A stretch of DNA of 64,000 bases from Agarivorans sp. TSD2052 (GCF_023238625.1 NZ_CP096670.1:3552501-3616500), one strand, 5' to 3'; positions 19,585 to 30,187 are shown, counted from the stretch's first letter. The notes: generated by a model not told the origin, from the sequence alone. Numbers and translations: made by a program.

Positions 19585-20523
19585 TTACTCAGCAAGGCCA
19601 TAGTAGGCTTTTGCTCGCTTAATATCGAGATTCACCTGAGCTTTAAGCGCATCCAGTGAATCAAACTTTTGTTCATCTCGTATTTTTAACTGCGGTTCAA
19701 CCACTAAGCGTTGACCATACAGGTTGGCATCAAACTCAAATAAATGAGCTTCTACCAGTAAATCTTTTCCAGCGGCAGTAGGTCGCCAACCAATGTTGGC
19801 GATACCAGAGAATCGATGCTCTGGCTGACCTTGCACATAAGCTTTAATGGCAAACACCCCGTGAATAGGGCAAACATTGCGCGCCACTTTAAGGTTTGCC
19901 GTAGCAAAACCTAACTGACGGCCAAGTTTTTGCCCATGAATGACTTTGCCACTAAAAGCAAATTTGCGCCCTAATAATTGCGCCACCGTATTAAAATCCG
20001 CATCAGCCAAATACTGACGCAGTAAGGTGCTACTTACCCGCGATTGATTCATACAAAAAGAGTCTGTCGCGGTAAGCTCAAAACCATAGCGCTCTTTCAC
20101 TGCTTGTAAGCTTGCAAAGTTACCCTCTCGGCCCTTACCAAAGTGAAAGTCATCACCCACTGCTAAGTATTTTATACCGAGTAACTCAACCAATAACTGA
20201 CGTACAAAATAGTCAGCGCTTTGTTGCGCAAATTGATCGTTAAAACGTACCACTAATAAACGATCAACACCTAAACTCTTCAGCTGTTGGTATTTGTCAC
20301 GAAATCGGCTAATTCTAGCGGGAGCTTGGTGTTTAGCAAAAACCTCTAAAGGCTGTGGCTCAAAAATCATCACAACAGCAGGTAAGCCCCGCTGACGAGC
20401 CTGTTCAACTAAACTTTTAATAACTTGTTGATGGCCTAAATGCACTCCATCAAAGTTACCAATGCTCAAAGCGCAGCCATAATGACGCGCTTTAATGTTG
20501 CGAATACCGCGAATTAACTCCAT
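19585..20523 (-). CDS. ribF: Bifunctional riboflavin kinase / FAD synthetase RibF
   Basis: Makes FMN and FAD from riboflavin. 312 residues. The N-terminal adenylyltransferase half has [16 protein letters not shown] and, later, [15 protein letters not shown]. The C-terminal flavokinase half has [13 protein letters not shown] and [10 protein letters not shown] with [17 protein letters not shown]. It sits between murJ and ileS in the usual order. Confidence 0.97.
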   Translation of the reverse strand: MELIRGIRNIKARHYGCALSIGNFDGVHLGHQQVIKSLVEQARQRGLPAVVMIFEPQPLEVFAKHQAPARISRFRDKYQQLKSLGVDRLLVVRFNDQFAQQSADYFVRQLLVELLGIKYLAVGDDFHFGKGREGNFASLQAVKERYGFELTATDSFCMNQSRVSSTLLRQYLADADFNTVAQLLGRKFAFSGKVIHGQKLGRQLGFATANLKVARNVCPIHGVFAIKAYVQGQPEHRFSGIANIGWRPTAAGKDLLVEAHLFEFDANLYGQRLVVEPQLKIRDEQKFDSLDALKAQVNLDIKRAKAYYGLAE

Positions 20524-20565
20524 TCCGGCGCCTATTTCATCAAAAACCGACGGATTATAGCTTGT

Positions 20566-22143
20566 TTAGTCCGCAGTTACAGCCCCGAAACTGCTTTTCA
20601 AGTGCGCTAATCTAATCCCTAAACAAAATAGCAAAACCAGGTAGCTGACTACAGCAACTGCAATACAGATTAAAAGTTGCAACACACTGTCAAACCACGA
20701 CAATGCAAACCATTGCTCAGCAATGGGTGAAAGCCAAACAATAAGCCCTCCCATGACCAAAGATGCAGCCACAATTTTGGCTATACATACCGTGGTTGGA
20801 GAACTGAGCTTATACACGCCCTGCTTATATAAGCCTCGATACAACAAACTAGCATTCAGTATGGCAGATAATGCCGTAGCAATAGCCAGCCCTACATAAC
20901 CATAGGGAATGGCAAAAATAAGGTTAAATCCCATGTTGCTTGCCATGGCGATAATGCCAATTTTCACCGGCGTTTTAGTATCTTGACGTGAGTAATAGCC
21001 TGGCGCGAGCACCTTCACCAGCATAAAGAACAGCAAACCACCGCTATACGCTATTAGGCTATACGAAGCATTAAGCACGTCTTGCTGATCAAACGCACCG
21101 CGCATAAATAATACCTGTAAAATGGGCTGAGCCAGCAAAGCCATACCCACCGTGGCAGGAATGCCCAAAAAGCAAACCATACGCACTGCCCAATCCATGG
21201 TTTGTTGAAATTGCTTTGGATTCTTATCCACATGACGCTGAGAGAGGCTCGGCAATATGACTGTGGCAATGGCGATCCCAAATAGTCCCAGAGGAAACTC
21301 CAGTAAGCGATCAGAGTAATACAACCAAGATATAGAGCCCGTCACTAAGAAGCTGGCGATTAAAGTATCCAGCAGCAAATTGATTTGGCTGACCGACACG
21401 CCAAACAAAGCCGGAATCATCAAGGTACGAATTTTAGTTACGCCAGGATGCTTCCAGCCCCACTTAGGCTTACTCAGTAAGTTGAGCTTATATATAAATG
21501 GCAGCTGAAATAATAATTGAATCAAACCACCAACAAACACCCCCATTGCTAACCCAATTTCAGGTTGCTCGAGGTGGGGAGAGACGACTAAGGCAAAACC
21601 GATAATCGCCACATTGAGCAATACCGGAGTGAAAGCGGCGACCGCAAACCGACCAAAGGCATTGAGAATAGCCCCCGACAAACCAGTAAAGGTAACAAAC
21701 CACAAATAAGGAAAGGTTATTTTTAAAAGAAAGGCTGACAATTCAAATTTTGCGCCATCTGGTCCATCTTGTAACCAAGAAATAAACCAACCGGTACCAA
21801 ACAATGCCGCTACTATCGGTGAGCCGACAATCCCCAGCAGAGTGACAACGGTGACAATCAAACCTAAGGTTCCGCTCACCTTGGCGACCAGTTGCCTAAC
21901 CTCATCCTCGCTGCTGTTTTGCTTGTACTCTGTCAGTACCGGGACAAAAGCTTGAGCAAATGCCCCTTCGGCAAATAGCCTACGTAGAAAATTAGGGATT
22001 TTGTTGGCAAAGAAAAATACATCGGCAGCAACACCGGCCCCCATTAGGTTCGCAATAACAACATCACGAACCAAACCTAACACCCTAGAGATCAAGGTCA
22101 TACCGCTCACAATGGCGCCTGATTTTAACAAGGATTTACTCAA
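20566..22143 (-). CDS. murJ: Lipid II flippase MurJ (MviN)
   Basis: Moves lipid II across the inner membrane for peptidoglycan synthesis. 525 residues with about 14 hydrophobic helices. The N-terminus has the family signature MTLISRVLGLVRDVVIANLMGAGVAADVF (start shown) and FRRLFAEGAFAQAFVPVLTEYK, with the conserved Arg residues needed for flipping. It heads the murJ-ribF-ileS-lspA-fkpB-ispH run and is divergent from rpsT, a conserved pairing. Confidence 0.97.
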   Translation of the reverse strand: MSKSLLKSGAIVSGMTLISRVLGLVRDVVIANLMGAGVAADVFFFANKIPNFLRRLFAEGAFAQAFVPVLTEYKQNSSEDEVRQLVAKVSGTLGLIVTVVTLLGIVGSPIVAALFGTGWFISWLQDGPDGAKFELSAFLLKITFPYLWFVTFTGLSGAILNAFGRFAVAAFTPVLLNVAIIGFALVVSPHLEQPEIGLAMGVFVGGLIQLLFQLPFIYKLNLLSKPKWGWKHPGVTKIRTLMIPALFGVSVSQINLLLDTLIASFLVTGSISWLYYSDRLLEFPLGLFGIAIATVILPSLSQRHVDKNPKQFQQTMDWAVRMVCFLGIPATVGMALLAQPILQVLFMRGAFDQQDVLNASYSLIAYSGGLLFFMLVKVLAPGYYSRQDTKTPVKIGIIAMASNMGFNLIFAIPYGYVGLAIATALSAILNASLLYRGLYKQGVYKLSSPTTVCIAKIVAASLVMGGLIVWLSPIAEQWFALSWFDSVLQLLICIAVAVVSYLVLLFCLGIRLAHLKSSFGAVTAD

Positions 22144-22304
22144 TGCACTGTCCTGTAGCCAATTTATACAAATTCCTCTGCCCTAACATAGAAAATGCTG
22201 GTAGAATCGCGCCACAGTTTACCCGCCTATAGAGATCGATGCTACGACCGTAACGTTTAGTTAGGTTTTACTTGCTTGGATATTTATAGTTGGTTAAAAA
22301 TTGT

Positions 22305-22333
22305 TTGACATAAACATGAAAAACGGGCATATT
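22305..22333 (+). promoter_or_regulatory. Sigma-70 promoter of rpsT
   Basis: A perfect TTGACA -35 (22305-22310), a 17-base spacer and a CATATT -10 (22328-22333), followed by the rpsT leader. The start codon lies about 50 bases downstream. Confidence 0.75.
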
Positions 22334-22381
22334 CCACGGCCTTAAAATTCATAATTCCAAGACAAAGTTCAGGAGTTAACC

Positions 22382-22642
22382 TTGGCTAATATTAAGTCAG
22401 CTAAAAAACGCGCTATCCAAGCTGAAAAGCGTCGTCAGCATAACGCTAGCCGCCGCTCTATGATGCGCACTAATTTGAAAAAAGTTATTGCAGCTATCGA
22501 AGCAGGCGATAAAGATGCAGCTCAAGCAGCATACACTGTTGCTCAACCTATCTTAGACCGTTACGCGTCTAAAGGTTTGATCAGCAAAAACAAAGCCGCT
22601 CGTCATAAGAGCCGCATTGTTGCTAAAATCAACGCACTTTAA
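22382..22642 (+). CDS. rpsT: Small ribosomal subunit protein bS20
   Basis: 86-residue basic protein ([39 protein letters not shown]) that binds 16S rRNA early in 30S assembly. The start codon is TTG, preceded by AGGAG at six bases. E. coli rpsT also uses a UUG start, which takes part in translational autoregulation, so the same control is likely kept here (inference). It is monocistronic, with its own promoter and terminator. Confidence 0.98.
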   Translation: MANIKSAKKRAIQAEKRRQHNASRRSMMRTNLKKVIAAIEAGDKDAAQAAYTVAQPILDRYASKGLISKNKAARHKSRIVAKINAL

Positions 22643-22655
22643 TTTAAAGCGCTTG

Positions 22656-22684
22656 AAAAAAAACCGGCTTATGCCGGTTTTTTT
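22656..22684. terminator. Terminator between rpsT and the arsR-family gene
   Basis: The 8-bp stem AAACCGGC / GCCGGTTT (22661-22668, 22673-22680) has a TTAT loop and is bounded by an A-run and a T-run. It can end both rpsT (+) and the convergent regulator gene (-). Confidence 0.88.
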
Positions 22685-22701
22685 ATATCTATCAAACAGA
22701 C

Positions 22702-23016
22702 TTAGTCTGGGCAGTACATGCTATGAAGCTGTGCCAATATGGCGGTTGCTTCGTCGCTCGCTAACGAATAATAGACCGTTTGCGATTCTTTTCTGGTAGC
22801 CACCAAATTATCTTTACGTAACCAAGCTAGGTGCTGTGATAAGGCCGATTGGCTTAATTCAACGCGCTGGTTCAATTCGCCTACCGTTAATTCGCCTTCT
22901 AACAGATTACATAAAATCATCAAGCGACTTTCATTAGCCAGCGCTTTAAGTAGTTTTAATGCCGGTTCAGCATTTTTCTGCATGTCTTGTATATTCATCT
23001 TCATACTCAATGACAT
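22702..23016 (-). CDS. ArsR/SmtB-family regulator, BigR/SqrR/YgaV-like
   Basis: 104-residue winged-helix repressor. The ArsR signature is clear: LLKALANESRLMILCNLLEG, then the recognition helix ELSQSALSQHLAWLRKDNLV and the wing TRKESQTVYYSL. Two cysteines, Cys36 (MILC) and Cys102 (MYCPD), sit where the persulfide-sensing pair lies in BigR, SqrR and YgaV, so a sulfide or redox signal is more likely than a metal (inference). It stands alone between rpsT and the GH57-like gene, with no sulfur gene adjacent. The N-terminus is uncertain: ATGs also occur at codons 5, 7 and 12, and none has a strong ribosome-binding site. Confidence 0.85.
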   Translation of the reverse strand: MSLSMKMNIQDMQKNAEPALKLLKALANESRLMILCNLLEGELTVGELNQRVELSQSALSQHLAWLRKDNLVATRKESQTVYYSLASDEATAILAQLHSMYCPD

Positions 23017-23090
23017 TGGTTGAGCAAACTATACGTGAAATGATTTACGCTCGCTAGATAAACCCCATTTTCAGCCCTTCTTTAGCCGAC

Positions 23091-23114
23091 AAAAAAGCCG
23101 CTATTTAGCGGCTT
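23091..23114 (-). terminator. Terminator of the GH57-like gene
   Basis: Read on the minus strand, the stem AAGCCGCT / AGCGGCTT with an AAAT loop (arms 23107-23114 and 23095-23102) is followed by a run of Ts, 23 bases after the stop codon of the large glycosidase gene. Confidence 0.82.
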
Positions 23115-23136
23115 AAGGGCTTATATACAAGTATTG

Positions 23137-26100
23137 CTATTGCGCAACAATCGTATATTGCATGGTGGTGTCATTCACCTCAACAAGGTAACTGCCTACC
23201 ACTTCTGTGAAGATGTCTCCACCGGACGGATCTAACACTGCATCATTGTTGTTATCACCAAAGTTAGTTGACCAGTCACCATTTACATCAAACTTAAAAC
23301 GTTGATCATTTTGGCCATCAAAACTCACCGTAGTTCGCCAAGTGTTATCAGCCACTAATGTCATTGCCGTGGTTTGCCAATTATTGGCAGTACCACGGAA
23401 ATATAACTGAGCTAAGTTAGCCGTATAATTAGCGTTAGGGTCAACCACTTCTACCACTACCGATGCTTGGCCGATTTTACCTCCATCGTCAGTCACTGTT
23501 AGGCTCATGTCGTGTGAGCCTGGCGTGCTGTAAGTAACCGTAGTGGTTTCGCTTACAGAGCCATTACTCCATAGGTAACCGGTAATAGTACCGTCACTAT
23601 CACTAGAGCCAGCAGCGCTGTAAGTAATGCTTTGACCAATATCTACCTGAGTCGCAGAGGCGCCAATAATTGCGCTTGGCGCTTGGTTTGCGTTCAACTC
23701 TGTAAGGCTATACGCCAAAGTTTGATCGTTCACTTCAACCAAATAAGAACCTGATACCGTAGTGAAGATATCTCCACCCGTTTGCTCTAATACTCCATCA
23801 GCGTTGCTATCACCGTAGTTTTGGCTCCAGTCATTGCTCACATCAAACTTAAAGCGTTGATTAGCTTGACCATCAAATTCAACCACTAACTGCCAAGTAT
23901 TATCGGCAACCAAGTTCATCGCAGCTGCAGCCCAACCGTTTGCAGTACCACGGAAGTTAAGTTGATTGAAGTTTTTAGCGTTCTCATCACTTTCCACCGT
24001 TAATACTGCTTCAGCAGTAGCGGTGGCGCCTTCATTGTCGGTAACCGTTACGCTCAAGGTTTTAGACACATCAACAACGACCTGGATACTGCTCGTCGTT
24101 TCACCGGTACTCCACAAGTAGCTGGCAATAGCTCCATCTTCATCACTTGAATCCGCAGCACTTAAGTTTACGGTAGTTCCCACTGCAACGGTTTGGCTCG
24201 CAGGTGAAATACTCGCTACAGGCGCTTTATTAGGTACAACCGTTAAGGTTACTGAAGTATTCGCTGTTTTTCCTTGGTTATCACTCACCGATAGGCTAAT
24301 GGTTTGAGTCTCATTAACGGTCACTGAAATTGACTCGGTAGATTCTCCCGTACTCCAATTGTAACTAGCAATGGAACCATCACTATCAGTCGAACCCGCG
24401 CCACTTAGCGTTAGCACTGTGCCTTTAGCCACTGTTTGGCTAGCAGGGCTAATGCGTGCAACCGGAGCCACGTTTGAGTCTAAACCATCTGGAATACCCG
24501 CAGCAATAGCACCCGCAGCAACATTCCAGCTGCCTTCTTCAACCTGGTAGTTTTGACCACCGTTACTGTCCCACACCCCATTACAATTATTGGCAGCAAA
24601 CTCTAGTTGGCTTCCATCTTCTAAATCAACCGTTAAGCTATACCAGTTGTCAGCCAAACTGTGCATTGGATCGCCTGGCGCAGTTGTCCAAGTGATTGCG
24701 CCGTCTATAGTGTAGTGCAAACATACTTGTCCCCAACCACTATTGTCTTGGTAATAAAGAGTCGTAGTTACCGACTGGCCAATGATACGGTAAGTGATAC
24801 TGGTTGACGCTTTTTGCCCGACACTGTCGGTTACCGTAACTGATACGGTTTTACGTTCATCAAGAGTCAGAGTAATCGAAGGGGTCGTTTCGCCAGTGCT
24901 CCATAAATAGCTAGCAATGGGGCCTTCTTCATCGCTAGATCCTGCAGCGCTTAAGGTCACTACAGTGCCTAAGTCCACGTCACCACCAACCGCATCAATC
25001 ACCGCCACAGGACGTTTATCACCAATAACCACAGTATCGGTAAAGAATACCGCTTCGCCCGCAATCGCGCCGTTTACGTCTTCAACGGTTTTTCCGCCTA
25101 CACTGCTAAACTGACCAGCCCCCACATACACTTGCTGAATGTCAGAACGGGTAACATTCCCCTTACTATCAGTGGCTTCAATGTAGTAATCCAATAACTG
25201 CTCTTGGTATTGATCAATGTAGGTGAAATACATGTTGCCGATTTTTTCAGCGGGCACCACTTCAAACATTTCTTTACCAGAGGGTTGCCAATCTACACCA
25301 TTAATATCTCCGCTTAAGTCACGCTCGTTCATGCTGAAGCTTTGCCATTCACCCACTCTAGAGGGGTCAACATTTGGATCGGTACTATGCGCACTAGGGT
25401 CATATAACTTAAAGGTTTTATCGGTAGCCGTTGCCCATTTGTCTTTGTGCACTCGAACCTTGACTTGAATGTCCTGAATATTGCTCACATCATAGCCGTA
25501 GGTGTAAATAGCAAACTTGGTATCGGCATAAACCGTTGCCCACCCTTCCGCTTTACTTGAGTTGGCACTGCCGGGGTTATAAGGATAACGTTGCGGCCAC
25601 CAAAGAGACGGGCCGGTTTTATCTTGGCTAATATTGGCGTTTACGTAAGGTGTAGTGAAATGCAAAGACTGGTTAAACGAAACCGTCGGTTTTACACCAT
25701 CATCAACATTCTCGTCGTAGTAACCAAAGCCTGAATCAATAGAAGCAAGTAAGAAATACCAGCCTAATTCAGCAGGGTTTGCCCCACCCGCGTAGTTGTT
25801 GTTGACGTCGCCTTTTACTGGAAAAGACATCATCCAGGGGTTTAATTGATTACCTGGGTAGGTCACTTCATTATCGCGAGCGGTACTTGGGCTCCAATAA
25901 TTTGGATTATTGTCCAACCAAATTTGCTCTGCGGTTTTAGCATAGTTTTCTGCGGCCTGTAATAAAGCAAAGTTGCGCTCTAAATAATGGTAACCGAGTT
26001 CAAGCGACACCATATGCTCACGACTAGCGACAAAATCAGTGCCATTAGCTGTATTAAACTCGGCCATTTGGCCACGCCAAACCCCCATAGGAATATGCCA

Positions 26101-27393
26101 GTGATACCACGTTGGATCTGCCGACGAATCACGGGTATCAATCCAAGATCCGTCTTGCACATGCACCACATCATCCGCGGGGATAGGGTAAGCTTGTAGA
26201 TACTCATCTACTCCCATGCCTCGCACTGCGCTGTCGGCATAAGTGACATTACCCGAATTTGCCCAAGTATTACCATCACCCGCACAGCCAGCAGAATTAT
26301 CGCCATCGTGGGCGATAGTAAAGTATTGGGTTCTGCCAATAGATGCGGCATCCCCTTCAAACGCTTTTATCGCATCAGCCGTCACTTTACATTGATAGCC
26401 CTCTTCCCAAGAGCTAGCTTGCTCTACAGGAATACCCGCTACTTTATGCTGTTCACCAGTATTAGGATCGACGTATTGCACCCAATGTGGAATAGAAGCA
26501 AACGGAAACTTATTATGGGTAACTTGTTGTTCGTTAAACATGTGCAGATCTACCCATGAACCAATATCACTGACATTTTGTAAATCAGCACGGTTAGGAG
26601 GGGAGATTAGGGTATCTTTGCCGGGGTCATTTAAGTAAGGGTAGTCTCGCAGGGTTCTTGAATAGTGCACGTTGCCTAATACCGACCATTCAATACCTAA
26701 CTTGGTTAATACCGGAATGATCCGCTCAGAGAAACCCAACTCTGTCGGGAAAAAGCCCTTGGAAGATTTAAATGAATCTCCCAAAAAATAGTCTTGGGCA
26801 AGTGTTACGTTTTGGTAGATTAAATCTTTTAAGAAATATTCATTACCTACCAGCGGCCCCATCGTATGGTGCCCAGAAAAGTGAATCGTATCTAAAGCAT
26901 TAAACCCACCACTGGTTTTAGTACTATTTTGGGTATCACGCCAATATGCCCCCCACCCAGAATTGTAGCCGTCTAAATTGCCAAGTTCGGCAAAACTTTG
27001 CACGTTATTGATCACCGATGCAGACATGGTAACGTGCGTTTGGCTTTGCGGATGATTACCATTGTTGCCTTTGGCGGTATCCATGGGCCAGCTTAAATAC
27101 GCCCCTTTCTTCGCATGATGCTGATAATACGAGACTAAATCATCATGTGGCATCGGAGCGCCACTACCTGGTATAAAAAATGTGTAATTAGCAGGAGGAT
27201 TATTTTTTAGATTAATGACTTGCCCATCGTAGGTATAACGAACCGGCTCCCCGATAGATAAACCGTCATATTGGCTAATGTCGTAGTAAGGCCAAAAATT
27301 TGGCATGTGATTATGATATATATGGGTAGCGGCTATTTCTGCTTGCGCAGAGATCGACGCAGCCACCATACTGATGGCGAACACCTTTTTCAT
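23137..27393 (-). CDS. Secreted GH57-like glycoside hydrolase with PKD and starch-binding-type modules
   Basis: 1418-residue exported enzyme. The signal peptide ends near AQA|E at residue 18. The catalytic region (about 20-780) has GH57-like motifs: HNHMPNFWP near 27, FFPTELGFSERI with a candidate nucleophile Glu near 219, and FTIAHDGDNSAG with a candidate acid Asp near 360. It continues to a beta-rich domain that ends near 780. Next come a PKD domain (794-870), a CBM25-like module (LYYQDNSGWGQVCLHYTIDG, about 874-960), PKD domains near 977 and 1056, an X25/CBM-like module (1141-1230), a fourth PKD (1236) and a second X25-like module (1321-1418) nearly duplicating the first. This suggests attack on an alpha-glucan such as starch or glycogen outside the cell. 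The exact substrate is not shown. Monocistronic. Confidence 0.75.
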   Translation of the reverse strand: MKKVFAISMVAASISAQAEIAATHIYHNHMPNFWPYYDISQYDGLSIGEPVRYTYDGQVINLKNNPPANYTFFIPGSGAPMPHDDLVSYYQHHAKKGAYLSWPMDTAKGNNGNHPQSQTHVTMSASVINNVQSFAELGNLDGYNSGWGAYWRDTQNSTKTSGGFNALDTIHFSGHHTMGPLVGNEYFLKDLIYQNVTLAQDYFLGDSFKSSKGFFPTELGFSERIIPVLTKLGIEWSVLGNVHYSRTLRDYPYLNDPGKDTLISPPNRADLQNVSDIGSWVDLHMFNEQQVTHNKFPFASIPHWVQYVDPNTGEQHKVAGIPVEQASSWEEGYQCKVTADAIKAFEGDAASIGRTQYFTIAHDGDNSAGCAGDGNTWANSGNVTYADSAVRGMGVDEYLQAYPIPADDVVHVQDGSWIDTRDSSADPTWYHWHIPMGVWRGQMAEFNTANGTDFVASREHMVSLELGYHYLERNFALLQAAENYAKTAEQIWLDNNPNYWSPSTARDNEVTYPGNQLNPWMMSFPVKGDVNNNYAGGANPAELGWYFLLASIDSGFGYYDENVDDGVKPTVSFNQSLHFTTPYVNANISQDKTGPSLWWPQRYPYNPGSANSSKAEGWATVYADTKFAIYTYGYDVSNIQDIQVKVRVHKDKWATATDKTFKLYDPSAHSTDPNVDPSRVGEWQSFSMNERDLSGDINGVDWQPSGKEMFEVVPAEKIGNMYFTYIDQYQEQLLDYYIEATDSKGNVTRSDIQQVYVGAGQFSSVGGKTVEDVNGAIAGEAVFFTDTVVIGDKRPVAVIDAVGGDVDLGTVVTLSAAGSSDEEGPIASYLWSTGETTPSITLTLDERKTVSVTVTDSVGQKASTSITYRIIGQSVTTTLYYQDNSGWGQVCLHYTIDGAITWTTAPGDPMHSLADNWYSLTVDLEDGSQLEFAANNCNGVWDSNGGQNYQVEEGSWNVAAGAIAAGIPDGLDSNVAPVARISPASQTVAKGTVLTLSGAGSTDSDGSIASYNWSTGESTESISVTVNETQTISLSVSDNQGKTANTSVTLTVVPNKAPVASISPASQTVAVGTTVNLSAADSSDEDGAIASYLWSTGETTSSIQVVVDVSKTLSVTVTDNEGATATAEAVLTVESDENAKNFNQLNFRGTANGWAAAAMNLVADNTWQLVVEFDGQANQRFKFDVSNDWSQNYGDSNADGVLEQTGGDIFTTVSGSYLVEVNDQTLAYSLTELNANQAPSAIIGASATQVDIGQSITYSAAGSSDSDGTITGYLWSNGSVSETTTVTYSTPGSHDMSLTVTDDGGKIGQASVVVEVVDPNANYTANLAQLYFRGTANNWQTTAMTLVADNTWRTTVSFDGQNDQRFKFDVNGDWSTNFGDNNNDAVLDPSGGDIFTEVVGSYLVEVNDTTMQYTIVAQ

Positions 27394-27950
27394 GATTTGC
27401 TTCCTTTCCCGTACTCGTAGCCCTTAGGCCACTCATACGCTTACTCGCTGATTAAAATACAGAAGCCAAACATGGGAAAGTTTAGTGTTAACCGAATTTT
27501 TATTACCCAACTACCGTTTGTTTCTGCGCGCAGATGCCTAGGCATCACTCGTTAAACCAGGTTGAGATGGACCTAGGCTTAACAAGGCTTCTGTAATACA
27601 GCTCAATGAATGGAAACTTAAATACAACCAAGACAAAGAGTTACCAGAAACATTTGATGTTGGTCTTTATGCCAACAATTATTATTGTAGGGAGTTCGCA
27701 GCGAAACGCGCTTAGGCAATTGCACGACGACTCAACATATTGTTTTGTGATTTTGCTAACGCGTAGACTAACGCTTGGGAGAGCAATAATTAAGCAAGAT
27801 AAGTGTTAAACATGCTTAGCTTCAAATAAACAACCAAGGTCAAACCAATTTATTTGATATAAGCCTCACTAACAAGCGCAGACATATCTTCTTGTTATTG
27901 AGTTAAATTTGTTCATAAATATTATAAGAATATTTACCGCTGCGCGTTGC
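27394..27950. promoter_or_regulatory. Intergenic region with adjoining palindromes upstream of the GH57-like gene
   Basis: 557 bases without a convincing gene. At 27524-27546 two perfect palindromes share one base: CTGCGCGCAG and then GATGCCTAGGCATC. They lie about 130-150 bases before the glycosidase start and are a candidate operator. A second CCTAGG occurs near 27573. The rest is AT-rich. Confidence 0.4.
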
Positions 27951-28889
27951 TTAGCGGCGACTAAAATTCAGAATTTCATCGACATTCTGTAACTGCTGTT
28001 TCCCAGAAAACAAGGTAGAGAAATCGCTATTACATAGCTGCTTAACCGAAGGGTGTTGAATCATGCGCTCAGCAAACAACAGGTGGTACTCTTCTGTTAG
28101 CTCATTAGTGATACCTAATAAGTGGGTATTAGGGTTAGCCAAAATTTCTTCTGTATAAATAGCGGGGGCAACAAAAATACCATCGGTATAAGCGCCAAAA
28201 GCTTTCATTAAGGCAGCATCATCAAACTCACCCAATACCGATACTTTTAACCCTAGCTCATCAAACCAAGCCCAAAGTTTTCTGCCCAAGGAACTACGTC
28301 GACCTGGCAACAGTAAACTACGTTGCTCTAAACATGCAGGAAAGGGTAACAAGGGTAAAGGTTCATTAGCAAAAAAGGCGATACCACTTTCACCCAGTTT
28401 TTTACTTAATACGCCATCTTGCTGAGCATGGTCTAAGCCACAATCAGAAAGGATCATGTCTAACTTGTGCTCTGCCAGTTGAGATAACAATAATTCGTGG
28501 GTTGATTCAACGCAACGCAATCGAATATTTCCATCAGCGGGCACTGCCGATAAAAGAATTCGACTTGCTAAACGTTTAGATAGTGCGTCAGCCACCCCAA
28601 CTTCAAACAACAATTTTTCTTGTTGAGAGTAGTTAACAATATCCAGCATCTCGTAACTAAGGCTAAACATTTTATCCGCGTATTTGTAGACCAATTGGCC
28701 TAATTCTGTAGGCGTAATTTTAGGGCCACGGCGAATGAATAATTCTCCCGCTAAGCGTTGCTCTAACTGCTTGATCTGGCCAGTAACTGTTTGGGGGGTG
28801 AGAAATAAAGCTTCAGCTGCCGCGGTCACGGAGCCGCGCTTATAGGTCATCCAAAAATAATATAAGTGGTTATAGTTTAAATGTGACAT
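27951..28889 (-). CDS. nhaR: LysR-type activator of nhaA, NhaR
   Basis: 312-residue LysR-family regulator that activates the sodium/proton antiporter gene in response to sodium. The N-terminal helix-turn-helix begins [29 protein letters not shown] (its first part is diagnostic of NhaR), followed by [14 protein letters not shown]. The effector domain has [16 protein letters not shown] and [15 protein letters not shown]. It lies directly downstream of nhaA with 65 bases between them, as in E. coli. Confidence 0.95.
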   Translation of the reverse strand: MSHLNYNHLYYFWMTYKRGSVTAAAEALFLTPQTVTGQIKQLEQRLAGELFIRRGPKITPTELGQLVYKYADKMFSLSYEMLDIVNYSQQEKLLFEVGVADALSKRLASRILLSAVPADGNIRLRCVESTHELLLSQLAEHKLDMILSDCGLDHAQQDGVLSKKLGESGIAFFANEPLPLLPFPACLEQRSLLLPGRRSSLGRKLWAWFDELGLKVSVLGEFDDAALMKAFGAYTDGIFVAPAIYTEEILANPNTHLLGITNELTEEYHLLFAERMIQHPSVKQLCNSDFSTLFSGKQQLQNVDEILNFSRR

Positions 28890-28902
28890 GCCTTACCTAA
28901 CA

Positions 28903-28925
28903 GCAAACCCCTTGACGGGGTTTGC
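28903..28925 (-). promoter_or_regulatory. Intercistronic hairpin between nhaA and nhaR
   Basis: A perfect 9-bp stem GCAAACCCC / GGGGTTTGC with a 5-base loop ends 13 bases before the nhaR ATG. No T-run follows, so it is more likely an mRNA-stability or partial attenuation element than a full terminator. Confidence 0.5.
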
Positions 28926-28954
28926 ATGATTAATAACGTTCGGCCTTCACGAAT

Positions 28955-30181
28955 CTAAACGGAAGACGCACTGAGAGATTTGTTGTTTTCTCCCGACTGA
29001 CTACTAGCCAACTTGGCGGCTTCTTCACGGGTTGACCAATGCAATAAACCATAGCCAAGCAACGCTGCAGTAACCGACCCAGCCAATATAGCTAAACGCG
29101 ATAGCCCTATCAAATCAGTTTGGCCAGCAAAGGCAAGTGAAGAGATAAAAATAGACATCGTAAAGCCAATACCACACAACATAGAAGTGGCGAGTAATTG
29201 GGTATTATTCGCGCCCTCTGGCAGCTTAGCCCAACCTGCGCGAATCGCTAAGCGACTGCAAGTGTAAATACCTAGAGGTTTACCAACCAGCAGGCCAAGG
29301 ATAACACCTAAAGCAAGCGGGCTTTGAAAGCTTTCTAAGCTAATACCTGCCAGCGGCACTCCCGCATTGGCAAACGCGAAAATAGGCACAATGAAGAAGC
29401 TAGAGGCGGGGTGTAAAGCATGCTCTAACTTCTTCAAGGGAGAGCCACCGGTGCTTGCCTTAATTGGAATCATAAAGCCTACAATCACACCGGCTAAGGT
29501 AGCGTGTACCCCAGATTTAAGTACCGCAACCCACAGCACTAGGCCAAGCAACATATAGGCGCTTAAGCCTGCGTGGCCACGCCTATTTAGCATCCACAAA
29601 CCTAGCGTTGCCGCAACAGCCCACACCAACGGCATAATCGCGACTTCGCTGGTGTAGAATAAGGCGATAACCACGATAACTCCCAAGTCATCAGCAATAG
29701 CCAATGCCAATAAGAATACTTTCAAGCTGGCAGGCACACGCTTACCTAATAAAGCCATGACTCCCAGTGCAAAAGCAATATCTGTAGCAGCAGGAATTGC
29801 CCAGCCTTTGGCGAGTTCAGCATCCCCAATATTAAACAGAAGGTATACAGCAGCAGGGACAACCATGCCACCAACGGCAGCAACTACCGGTAACAAAGCC
29901 CTCTCTTTCGAAGAGAGTGCCCCCTCAACCATTTCGCGCTTAACTTCCAAGCCAATGACCAAGAAGAAAATGGCCATTAAGCCGTCGTTAATCCATAACA
30001 ACAATGGCTTATTAATATCGAGTTCAGCAATACGCACCTGAAAAGGCGTATCTAGAAAAGCAAAATAGGCTGGAGATAACCAAGCGCTGTTGGCCATAAA
30101 CAAAGCCACCACAGCAGCAAGCATTAATAATATGCCGCCGGCAGCTTCCATTCGAAGAAAACGATCAATAAATGATTTCAT
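28955..30181 (-). CDS. nhaA: Na+/H+ antiporter NhaA
   Basis: 408-residue inner-membrane antiporter that expels sodium in exchange for protons and supports growth in salt and at high pH. The ion-binding Asp pair is visible in [21 protein letters not shown] (the DD motif), and the discontinuous-helix segments [19 protein letters not shown] and [19 protein letters not shown] are intact. The start lies six bases after a long leader hairpin. It is followed by its regulator gene nhaR. Confidence 0.97.
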   Translation of the reverse strand: MKSFIDRFLRMEAAGGILLMLAAVVALFMANSAWLSPAYFAFLDTPFQVRIAELDINKPLLLWINDGLMAIFFLVIGLEVKREMVEGALSSKERALLPVVAAVGGMVVPAAVYLLFNIGDAELAKGWAIPAATDIAFALGVMALLGKRVPASLKVFLLALAIADDLGVIVVIALFYTSEVAIMPLVWAVAATLGLWMLNRRGHAGLSAYMLLGLVLWVAVLKSGVHATLAGVIVGFMIPIKASTGGSPLKKLEHALHPASSFFIVPIFAFANAGVPLAGISLESFQSPLALGVILGLLVGKPLGIYTCSRLAIRAGWAKLPEGANNTQLLATSMLCGIGFTMSIFISSLAFAGQTDLIGLSRLAILAGSVTAALLGYGLLHWSTREEAAKLASSQSGENNKSLSASSV

Positions 30182-30187
30182 AACAGC

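Noticed and set aside
27606-27809. 67-codon plus-strand ORF upstream of the GH57-like gene
   Set aside because: No coding character; sits in AT-rich control DNA.
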